Made by a program: the position numbers and the translations under genes | The notes under the pieces: model-generated | Database searches by the model: none | What the model saw: the letters and a program-made list of their open reading frames with translations, nothing else | Told to the model about the DNA's origin: nothing | Shown here: in pieces, positions 35,924-45,305 of the stretch | Numbering within the stretch: the stretch's first letter is position 1 | Layout: each line of letters opens with the position of its first letter | From: Gautieria morchelliformis | Lineage: Eukaryota > Basidiomycota > Agaricomycetes > Gomphales > Gomphaceae | DNA length: 64,000 nt | Direction of reading: 5' to 3' | NCBI GenBank assembly: GCA_015179125.1 | Contig: WHVA01000137.1 | Coordinates: forward strand, 1-64,000

Positions 35924-36374
35924 CGTACCACAGCTGGATGGTAAGCCCGCTGCCTGGCTTTTAAGAGGCCCAACTTTTCGATAGAACAAGGTAAGCACTA
36001 GAAAAAACGGCGCTCTCCGCTGTATACTCCGCCTCTCTGCTATTACGTAATACATGCCGAAAATTGGCACGTGACTGGTTAGCCTTAGAGGCTGCCAGAG
36101 ATTAGACTCGAATCAGTCTCCATAATCATTCACTTATTATGGATTTAGAACGACTATCTTGTAATCGTTACCATAGCGAGACTGGGTTCGAGTCTACCCA
36201 GTAATTGACGGCAAACAGAAATAGGTAGGTTACCAATAAGTAGGTAGATCATAGCATTCCACGATAGCATACAGTTACAGTGGCGTACACTATGAAATGT
36301 ATCGCAAGTCCAGCGCTTCAATTGCAACAGCTTGTTGTAAACTAGTGACCGCCTTTGAACCAAGTAGGGCACTC
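35924..36374. other. Intergenic region with a foldback sequence
   Basis: This is the promoter side of RSE1 and the 3' flank of the carboxypeptidase gene. 36105-36122 and 36174-36192 form an imperfect inverted repeat (TAGACTCGAA...TTCGAGTCTA), and 36118-36140 is a smaller foldback (CCATAAT...ATTATGG). It resembles a tRNA B box but no complete tRNA can be folded. Confidence 0.45.
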
Positions 36375-38921
36375 TTATCCTGTGGAAACGTTGGCCTGCC
36401 TCCCCAACAAGTACGACATGGTCGAGAAGGCAGCCCAAGGCACAAATTCTAGCAAGAGACCATATTCAAACGCGACCAGAGCATCGATGCATCACAGTTC
36501 ACACTCACGGGGAGTCATATGTCCTGAGTAGTAGAATTCCACATCTAACCAGATTCACGAATAGTTCAGGATGCGAAACTAAGAGCTCATTGAAGTTGGA
36601 CCACATACATGTGAGATTCCGCTCCGTGTGAGTGTTACCGAATACGCCCATGTCTTTGATTGTGAAAGTCTCGTCCTCAATAGGTGTCTGGAATCCTTGG
36701 GCGCCGTTCCAGGTCATGTTCCTATTACAGGTCAAGGAATACTCTTTGTAGTTTTCACGGTGCTAAGCTCACTGGATCGCAATGCGTGTTCCTTCAGCCA
36801 CCAGGATGAAATCCTTGACAATTGAAAGTGCATTAGCCGTATGTAACGAATATCTCGAAAGAAGATACTGAATCATACCGCAAGACCATGTACAATGACT
36901 GTGCGGACAGATTTCTCAATTACGTTTGGCAGAACACTTAGTGTAGAGGCAATTGACTGGTCGTTCCCTGGTTCACCAGTTGTGGCATTAATGTACACTG
37001 CATTGTTGCTGCAGGTTGTCCACTCCATATGAGGAGCGTGGATTGCATCTTGAACCTGGATAAAGAGAGCAGTTGGTGTCAGTGCATTTTATGATAACAA
37101 TACACGCTCTGACATCAGTTCTGTAAATACGTGCACATTAATATTATGTGCAGGGATCATGACAGTAATGACTTGCCGGTTGAAATAAATAAACTCTTGG
37201 GTGGATCGGGGGAATCCAAGCACACTCCCTGAAGATAGATGGTGAGGGGAGAAGAGGGTTCAATTCTGAGGAACCTCATACAAAGATTTGGCCAGGTGTC
37301 GGAAACTCGGTACACATTAAATACTGGGTTTATGCTGACGACCATTGTTACACAGATTACTTTAGACTACAACCTGACACTCACAGATTTACTGCGCGCT
37401 GGATGGGGCTGTGGATTCGGCAAGAACTAATCGGGGCAAACGTTCCCGCTGTGCCATTTGGTAGAGGAAGCTGACCAGCCGGCGGGTATGTCACGAATCT
37501 ATCAAGGTAATCTGTATAGCCGCAATTGTCGGAGATATCTTGTAATGTGGACATGAACGAGCTATTGAATGGAAAGAGATTACGGTTGGCCTGTATTTTA
37601 CATCAGTACCCTTTTACCATGAGGTGCTTGACAGAGATGCTCAACGTACCTGAACGAATCGTAGTGCGGGTATCTCCTGTTGTACCACTCCATATGATAA
37701 ACTTGGGTCCGCGATCCAGATGCCTTGCAGATTAAGGTCAAGTCCGGGGTGTTCATAAATCCAGTTTGCAATATAGGGGACATCTTCCAAAAGACGATGT
37801 CAGAGAAATATCATGATCGAGAGATGGAGGGCCTCACAAAAGCCAGCATACTACACATCAGTATTTGAATTAAGCAATTGCTGATCGTCTCAGGCAAATG
37901 AAACGCATCACGTACGCTTTCCCCCGACACGTAGAAGTTTTTTCCCTTGAGTTCACTGAATACATCTAAAAACTGTTCTAAGAAGCCCATAACTTGTGCT
38001 GCTAGCTCATCATCATTCGAGATATTCGGTTCTCCTTGGCTGAATCCTGTCTGAAGTTTATGAAATGAACTGAGCGATCACCGTAAGCCTGAGTCGACTC
38101 AAATTGGCTTACCCCAACTGGCTGCTCAACCCAGAGTACATGGGAAAGATTCGTCCATGACCATGGATTGCTGTGACCTCATTGTGAACTGATATCTGGT
38201 TTGGCAAGAAGAAGACCCACGCTGTCGGTGCTGCCTGCCCCCAGGACCAGGCTATCGTAATCTGGTGAGTGGGGGCAAAATCGTACTCGCATTCTATTCG
38301 AACTCACTGACGGGCCCGTTCTCCTGGAAGAAACCCTCAAGCGAAGAGCAGCCTGGCCCACCTACCACCGCAGCCTCAGACGCAGAGTAGATGAGAATCC
38401 TGAATCTTTGCGCACTAACCGTTGGTCCAGAAAAGAAGTTCATCCCCATGAGCTGGGTTGTTTGTAGGCCAGAACCTGTCGATAATTCTACACATATAGA
38501 GAGTTGCCAAAGCAGGCCATACTCACCAAAAAAATAGCTTGCGGGTCTCGTTTGCATTGGAAGATATGGGCATTAATCCAGACCATGAAGGACCTGCATC
38601 AAAGTTGACTGCAAAGCGGGTGAGCACCATTACACACTTGGATGGGAGGTACTGGGGGTCCTGACCTTCGGGAAGCGTCGTCCCATCGACAAAAAATTCT
38701 TTGGCCTTTGGGTTGTGAAATGTGATGGTTGAAGAGATATCTTCTCTCTTTACATTTTCACTGGGTGGCCCGAGGAAATCATTCTGCAAACGAGAGAGGG
38801 CCTCACGTTGTATGTTCACTGCATCATTCATTCCTTCCTGAATGCTGCCCGAGTGTCCCAGAACAGCATGGAGGCAAAGGAGTGAACTCAGCAATATTGT
38901 GCGCACTAGCAGGATCGTCAT
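36375..38921 (-). CDS. Secreted serine carboxypeptidase (peptidase S10)
   Basis: A multi-exon gene starts with a signal peptide (MTILLVRTILLSSLLCLHAVLG). Rejoining exons shows all S10 landmarks: [24 protein letters not shown], the nucleophile motif GESYAG split by an intron near 37860-37913, GLADFILVAEGTRIAIQNMTWNG with the acidic catalytic residue, and YSGHMTP with the catalytic histidine near 36500. The C-terminus EFVPWAAFSTMSYLLGRQ ends at 36375. The enzyme removes C-terminal residues at acidic pH; with a signal peptide and no obvious retention signal it is probably secreted or vacuolar. The intron inside the WTNGGPG motif uses a GTTAGT donor. Not every exon limit was fixed. Confidence 0.88.
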
Positions 38922-40570
38922 CGTAGAGGACTACTGAGGACTCAATATCGGCGAAAGATATACCATTCAAGCCATCGAGGACGCCGTGCTGGCACCTTTA
39001 GTAAAAGAACCTTCGGCACCGCGGGAATATTGATAGAAATTTTTCTGAGTCACGCAGAGATGTCAGCTGCATGCATATCGTCGTCTCTAAGAAGCGGAAA
39101 GCATGTGGCATCATATCAATATTGCAGAATACAGTCGCCAGCACGCTATAACCTTCAAGTTGGGAGTGGTCACCAGGGTTCGCATAAGTGCATCAGCTGT
39201 CCCAGTTTGAATCAGGAACCCTGGAGATCCGACATGAACGTTCTTATAAGCAGAGTCTGACTACAATGGATAAAATGGCGGTCCGGGCAGGGTCATGAGT
39301 GCAGGAGCAACGGGAGCAGAACGAGTGTCACAAAAACTTGGCCGCGTCGATATTTCTTTATTCGAGTCAGAGTTCTTAGTCTCTAGAATATAACAGGCAA
39401 CGAATATCTTGCACAGCCGTCGTCCTCTGAGGCGCCTTGCCTCAGGATGAATAGCTCAGATAAATTCCTGCTCCTCATGAGGCTGTTCTGAAGATCACGA
39501 GAATGATGGAAGTGAGGTGAATAACCTCGGCACCACCGGCAGGATCGATCCTGTCATTGTTTATCTGGCAGGTCTTCCACTCCTTTCTTGGCTCTTTTCG
39601 ACAGATAACTTCTAGTGCATCAGGCCATCACGCCGGGTGAAAAGTGGTTGTGCTGGTCTCTGTTGGCATCGGGAAAAATCTGCTCCCTCAAAAAAATGTC
39701 CGGCCACAGCAGGTATGTGAGACATCAGCAGCTGAAAGCAGAGGGCGAGGGCCGGGAACACACTGTGGGAAGGGAACCCATTGAAAACCCGTGGGGCCAC
39801 CCACGGGGTTCCCGTTCTCAGTGGTTCGCGCACTGAAACAGAGCCCACTGAAAATACCACGGAAAAAAAAACGTGAAACAGTCTCACGGAAATATTCACT
39901 GAATAATTTTAAGTGGTTTAATAACTGAAATAGTCCGCGGTATTTTAACTAGAATTCCATGTGATGCGCACTTGATATGTACACACACAAATTAATGAAA
40001 TGTGAGAGGTAAGGGAATGGAAAGTCCATAATATTTGCAGCTAAAAATTCAAACGAAAGGGGAGAGAAATCCAGGGAAGGTCCATAGTAGCCTCACTGAA
40101 ACGGCATGCCCCGACCGTTAAGCGGCGTCATCGCCGTAGTCGTCCTTGAACACTGTCTGCGCAAAGTCTCTGCTTTGATCCACTATGCCCCATCGCGCCT
40201 CAGCCACATGGACGCGCCCAATGACACACAGGATCATGTTGAGATGGATGAAGAAGGCGGGTTCATCTTCAAGTATGAAATGACGACTTTTGCGGCGTCT
40301 CCACCAACTCTCCACCAACGGTTGCATCTCTGCACCAAGCCAACAACATATGTGGTTTGTGGTCAAGGCCAATCATGCCAGACTCAGGGAGAAAGCAACT
40401 CACTCTTGATGTTTGCACAAGTCCTAGGATGTACGTAGCGGGGTGCGCGCGCTCCAGTCCAATTGCACACGACGCAGGCAGAGTGGGAACAAAAATGAAG
40501 TCAGGCTGCCTATAGGAATTTGAGTGGCATATTCCGGGACATGCCTTCCATGGGGAGCATTTCCATGAGA
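38922..40570. other. Gene-free region at the start of the repeat-rich half
   Basis: No gene is supported. 39780-39970 repeats ACTGAAA and CACGGAAA-like words and looks transposon-derived. A 95-residue minus-strand frame (39612-39899) and frames at 40106-40438 have no recognised domain. Confidence 0.45.
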
Positions 40571-40601
40571 CTAGCCAATAGACCCGTGCTTCGCACCGGG
40601 T
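40571..40601 (-). mobile_element. Helitron-like 3' terminus
   Basis: Read on the minus strand, a GC-rich hairpin (ACCCGGTGCGAAGCACGGGT, 40601-40582) is followed by 7 nt, then CTAG (40574-40571), then T. A short hairpin just before a terminal CTRR and insertion before T is the standard 3' end of Helitron rolling-circle transposons. No Rep/helicase gene is present and the 5' TC end was not found, so only the terminus is called. Confidence 0.4.
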
Positions 40602-40914
40602 GAGTTAAGGTTAACATTGCACATGGGTAGTTAATAGAATTAAAGAATTATTTGATGAAATGAAACTACATATTTAATCAGGCTTTAGCAGCACCTCTTT
40701 GTATACAATATTAGATGTTGTATTCCCCTCCCCTAAAGCCTAAAGAACATGGACTCTGTTCCAATTAGTGCAATGTAAATCTGCCCATGGGAAAATACTG
40801 CATATCGCAAGTCTATTCCTGTGCTGCATACCAGGATATGCCTGGATGTGGCACACCACTGGGTAAGGACCATCTGGGACCTGTGGTATAAGCCTGGATG
40901 CGCTGGGACCACTG

Positions 40915-40946
40915 CTAGGGTGGGGACCCGTGCTTTGCCCAGGGGT
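40915..40946 (-). mobile_element. Second Helitron-like 3' terminus (weaker)
   Basis: A related hairpin (ACCCCTGGGCAAAGCACGGGT on the minus strand apart from small differences) is again followed by 7 nt and CTAG, in the same orientation and 344 bp from the first. The base after CTAG is C rather than T. It may be an older or nested copy. The rest of 40602-41077 has no gene. Confidence 0.3.
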
Positions 40947-41077
40947 TAGGCCAAACACATTGGGTAAATGAAACTTGGGATAAGTAAAATGCATCTTATC
41001 ACAATTGAATGTAGCTCCAAGTAACACATCTGGGTAGGTAATGTCTCCACACATTTCTCCCATGCCTGCGTGCCCCT

Positions 41078-41167
41078 CATGTGTAGCATGTCCCCATGTG
41101 TAGCATGTCCCCATGTGTAGCATGTCCCCATGTGTAGCATGTCCCCATGTGTAGCATGTCCCCATGT
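41078..41167. repeat. 18-bp tandem array I
   Basis: Five head-to-tail units of CATGTGTAGCATGTCCCC, followed by a degenerate unit. Translations of this array are artefacts of the 18-bp period. Confidence 0.9.
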
Positions 41168-41287
41168 ATGGCATGCATTACCTGAGTGTAGTGTGTCTTG
41201 ATATTGCATACCATTCTGCATAAGCACTCAAGTATTGTGTGCACAGCATGTCCCCTGAAGTATATCACATATAGCATGTCCCTTGTT

Positions 41288-41478
41288 TGTGGTGTGTCCC
41301 GGATGTGTAGTGTGTCCCGGATGTGTAGTGTGTCCCGGATGTGTAGTGTGTCCCGGATGTGTAGTGTGTCCCGGATGTGTAGTGTGTCCCGGATGTGTAG
41401 TGTGTCCCGGATGTGTAGTGTGTCCCGGATGTGTAGTGTGTCCCGGATGTGTAGTGTGTCCCCATTGTAGCGTGTCCC
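41288..41478. repeat. 18-bp tandem array II
   Basis: About nine near-identical units of CCCGGATGTGTAGTGTGT with degenerate units at the ends. The unit is related to array I (shared TGTGTAG...GTCCC), so the arrays are one diverging minisatellite. Confidence 0.9.
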
Positions 41479-42097
41479 TGTTACGACCATGCAGTTCTGA
41501 CTTCCGACACTCAGTTCCACTCACATTCCACCCCTCCAATAATCCCAACATTCCCGCCCCTTGTGATATCCTTTGTTCTTTCGACTCTATTACTCCGACC
41601 CACCAGACTCGCCTCGCAGCACAGCAAGACCATATGTCCAGCCCCCTTTGGAGTCTTGTTGTTTTGTTATGTCAGATATACTTTCTGACCCCTTGTTCTT
41701 TTGCCATTGTTCTTTACCCTACCCTGCACCCCCTTGTAGTCCTTTGTTCCCAATTAGTTGTTTACCCTGTATGTCTATCCAACTGCCGCTCCCTCCGGAA
41801 TTTGCTTAGTACTACCCTATTACATGTTGTCTCAGCTCTTTGTATAACAACCCCTCATGCATGCTCGTTATTCTGCAATCAGATAATCGCCTTCAATCTG
41901 TGATTTCCTTTGCTCTATCTCCTGTCCTTAGCACAGTGAGTTTTGCAAGACCTCTGTCTCTCCCCCTTCCGCCTTCCGACCCAACTTCTGACTCGCGATC
42001 CGAAATACCTAGGATGATAGTTCATTGGGGGCGCAACATATAAGTTGAAGCCGTTGTCCTTTCTAGTTCTGACTTGTGGAAATCTTGCTACGTAACA
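41479..42097. mobile_element. Solo LTR (family S), 619 bp
   Basis: The sequence begins TGTTACGACC and ends CTACGTAACA, with matching 5-bp flanks GTCCC on both sides. It is homologous along its length to 61970-62652, which has its own target duplication. It contains a promoter-like TGTATAACA/TATAAG region. The element lies inside the 18-bp minisatellite, splitting it. No internal coding sequence remains, as expected after LTR-LTR recombination. Confidence 0.85.
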
Positions 42098-42262
42098 GTC
42101 CCTGTGTATAGCCTGCGTTCCCCAATGTGCAGTGTGTCCCCATGAGTAGCATGCCCCTGTGTATAGCCTGCATTCCCCAATGTATAGTGTGTCCCTGTGT
42201 ATAGCCTGCCTTGACCAAGTGTAGCATGTCCCTTGTCTGTAGTATGTCCTCCATACATGGCA
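42098..42262. repeat. Degenerate 18-bp array III
   Basis: This continues the minisatellite beyond the solo LTR, with units such as TGTGTATAGCCTGCATTCCCC and TGTAGTATGTCC. Its presence on the far side shows the LTR inserted into an existing array. Confidence 0.7.
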
Positions 42263-42419
42263 TATCCCCAAGAGCCTAAAAGTGAAATTATTGTAGGGGC
42301 AAGAGGAAATAAATAAATGTCAGAGAGTTTACTGCAAGCAGCTGTTGTCATCAATTTTTAGCAAAGTCAAGGAAATTTTTCAATATTTGATTTTACAACT
42401 CTACAGTACACATATATAC

Positions 42420-43990
42420 ACAAAAATTTAAAAAATTAAATAACAATTAAAAAAAGAGGCAGTGATCCTAATAATTATCACAACAACACAAATATGATAG
42501 AAGACACACACCAGATGCAGCAATGGCAGACAGGCTGTGAGACACTAAGAGGAGGAACCTGGGCAGAAAATAAAAATAAATAAAAATAAACCAAAAGAGA
42601 ATAAAAAAGAGAATATTATTGGAAATGATAAGGAAAAAACACATCAGAGCCAGTAATGATACCCATGAAAGGTGGGCGGCAATGAGAGGAGCAACATAGG
42701 CTGAAAAGCAGTCAAAAAGAGGGTAAAAAAGCGAAAATTAGTGCAAGAAATACCATGGATAGAAGCTGATCCTAATAAATATCAAAACAACATAAATATG
42801 ATAGCAAGAAACACACCAGATGCAGCAATGGCAGACAGGCAAGGTGGGAGGCACTGAGAGGAAGCTGGGCTGAAAAGAAGGCCAAAAGAGAATAAAAAAG
42901 CGAAAATTATTGGAAGAAATGACAGATATGATAAAGAAAAAACACACCAGAGGCAGTAATTGTGGCCAAGAAAGGTGGGAGGCAATGAGAGGAGCAACAT
43001 AGGCAAAAAGAGATTAAAAAAGCGAAAACTATAGCAAGAAATAGCAATACTTACCATGGAGAGAAGCTAATGCTAATAAATATCAAAACAACACAAATAT
43101 GATAGCAACACACACACACCAGATGCAGCCATGACTGACAGGAACGGTGGGTGCACTGAGAGGAGGAACCTGGGCTGAAGAAAAAAAAAAAAAAAAAAAA
43201 AAAAAGAAAAGAAAAGAGGATAAAAAAGCGAAAATTATTGCAGGAAATGACAGATATGAGATGTAGAAAACACACCAGAGGCATAAGGAAAGTTGGGAGG
43301 CAATGAAAGGAGCAACCTAGGTTGAAAAAAAGTCAAAAAGTGGTTAAAAAAGCGACAATGTTGGAAGAAATACCATGGAGAGAAGGTGATCCTAATAAAT
43401 ATAAAAAAAAAAAACACAAAAATATGATAGCAGGACACACACCAGATGCAGAAATAACAGACAGGAAAGGTGGGGGGCATAGAGAGGAGGAACCTGGGCT
43501 GAAAAGATGGCAAAAAGAGGATAAAAAAGCGAAAATTATTGGAAGAAATGACAGAAAAAACACAACAGGGACTGTAATGATGGCCAAGAAAGGTGGGAGG
43601 CAATGAGAGGAGAAACAAAGGCAAAAAGAGATTAAAAAAGCGAAAATTATGGCAAGAAATAGCAATACTTACCATGGAGAGAAGCTGATCCTAATAAATA
43701 TCAAAACAACACAAATATGGTAGCAACACACACACCAGATGCAGCCATGACTGACAGGAAAAGTGGGAGCACTGAGAGGAGGAACCTGGACTGAAGAAGA
43801 AAAGGAAAAAGAAAAAAAAAAAGAGGATAAAAAAGCGAAAATTATTGCAGGAAATGACAGATATGAGAAGTAGAAAACACACCAGAGGCATCAGGAAAGA
43901 TGGGAGGCAATGAGAGGAGCACCCTAGGCTGAAAAGAAGTAAAAAAAGAGTTAAAAAAGCGAAAATATTGGAAGAAATACCTGAGGGGAC
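42420..43990. repeat. AT-rich satellite, about five units of ~305 bp
   Basis: The marker CACCAGATGCAG recurs near 42510, 42813, 43117, 43439 and 43732, spacings of roughly 303, 304, 322 and 293 bp. Each unit also carries AAAAAAGCGAAAATTATTGG, GACAGATATGA and GGTGGGAGGCAATGAGAGGAG. Half-units resemble each other, so the period may be a dimer. A pure A-run of about 27 bp lies near 43178-43205. The Phe/Leu-rich minus-strand frames here come from base composition. Confidence 0.8.
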
Positions 43991-45065
43991 TGTAGAGAAA
44001 TAAAAGTTACCAGCAGTGACAGACAGACCCACCAGCAGAGAAAGAGAGAGCCAGAAACAGACACAGAGAGCCAGACACAGAGAGCCAGACAGAGATCCAG
44101 ATGCAGAAAGCCAGCAGCAGACAGACAGATCCAGCAGGCACAGAGACAGTGGGCAGGAGAGCCAGAGGTTGCCAGTTGAACCAGAGGAAATGGCAGCAGG
44201 AGGGTTGAGGGAAGGTGGGTGCGCGCGCAGCAGCGTTGGACGCGAACTGGTCACGTGACCAGGGGCGCTCACTGCACCGCGCGTTGTCAGTAGAAAGTTG
44301 GATGCGTGGTTTGTTTGCATCTTAGTCAGGATTACGTAAAACACAAACACCCCCACAACCACCCACACACCCATCTTTATACTATTGATGGATGGGAGAA
44401 TTGTTGGAGCTGCGGGTACTGCGGGCACGTGACCGTGGGCATAATGCAAACACGTGACAGGTGCGCATTGTACTTGGTCGCCGGGTATATACGGGTGGAA
44501 CACCCATTGTAGTTATTGTTCTCTCTATTCTTTTGTTGTCCCTTTTAGTTTAGAACAATGGTCTCTTATAGTATAAGTCGAACGCCATTAGATCACTCTC
44601 CTCAGTCGTTTGGCTACGCTCTCGCGTTCAAACACTGAGGTGAGACACAATACTTAGTATCTATTTTCTTTTAACTCACCTGTATATCATAGACTCTTAT
44701 TACAGGTGAATATACATAGTCGTTTGGCTACGCTCTCGCGTTCAAACACTGAGACTCTTATTACAGATCATCTAATCTTACAAGAATCTGACGCAGCAGT
44801 TCATCATTGGTTCGCTGTGTTGTAACAAGGCCGTGATTATGTAATCATGTGCCAGTTCATTTTGCTTCTTACTGCCATGACCACTCATGGATGGTACCGC
44901 TGGCAGCCCATCTCTGGTTTCCAGATCCACACCGACCACACCCATTATGGCGGATGTAAGCCACGTTCTCATGCTGTTTTCCCCGCTGTGCCAACATTGC
45001 TTTTATGTATTTTTTATTTTTTTGTGCTTGTGTGTGTACCGCACAGGATGATGGCTGGCCTGACA
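43991..45065. other. Non-coding repeat-rich stretch
   Basis: 44030-44180 is low-complexity sequence rich in CAGA/CCAG. 44380-44560 has promoter-like composition with a TATATA and a C/T-rich stretch, reminiscent of LTR U3-R sequence, but no ends could be paired. No gene is supported. Confidence 0.4.
44604..44753. repeat. 36-bp direct repeat, 114 bp apart
   Basis: The 36-bp sequence starting AGTCGTTTGGCTACGCTCTC is identical at 44604-44639 and 44718-44753. A shorter ACTCTTATTACAG repeat follows the same layout (44692 and 44753). The locus looks like a partial 114-bp duplication. Confidence 0.8.
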
Positions 45066-45305
45066 TGTGTCGCGCTAGTGCCTGCTGTGGGACGAAGGAG
45101 ATATAATAGTCTGATATTCTACGATCTGTACAAGATCATCTGTCCTTATATACTAATTATGATGTTCCTATATTACCAATCCCTTCGAGCTGCTGTGCCG
45201 ATGCGGTGCCGGTGTACCAGTATCCGGGGTCGAGAGCGATCTCGAACCTTCGGCTAAGTGCGTGCCGGCTCTGCCTCGGCGGTGTCATCGTCCCGATTAC
45301 TAACA
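45066..45305 (-). mobile_element. Copia-2 3' LTR (putative)
   Basis: On the minus strand a purine-rich tract (GAGGGGGAG) after the Copia-2 reverse transcriptase frame is followed by TGTTAGTAATCGGG, the expected start of an LTR. A matching ACA end lies at GCGACACA (45066). The interval contains TATAAGGACAG, a likely transcription start region. The partner LTR lies outside the window, so the left limit is inferred. Confidence 0.55.

Noticed and set aside
36098-36200. tRNA gene suggested by GGGTTCGAGTCTACCC
   Set aside because: The T-arm does not pair properly, no acceptor stem or D-arm can be formed, and the anticodon arm has an oversized loop.
39612-39899. 95-residue minus-strand frame with a hydrophobic start
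   Set aside because: No recognised family and it overlaps repeated ACTGAAA/CACGGAAA sequence; likely transposon-derived noise.
41078-41478. CRISPR-like array
   Set aside because: Units are contiguous without unique spacers, and the genome is eukaryotic.
41077-41903. Repetitive proteins (HIRDTL or VCPGCV repeats) encoded in the 18-bp arrays
   Set aside because: An 18-bp period leaves several frames open automatically; no promoter, start context or non-repeat domain supports translation.
42738-44503. Phe/Leu-rich membrane-protein-like frames on the minus strand
   Set aside because: They are translations of A-rich satellite units and vary with the repeat period.
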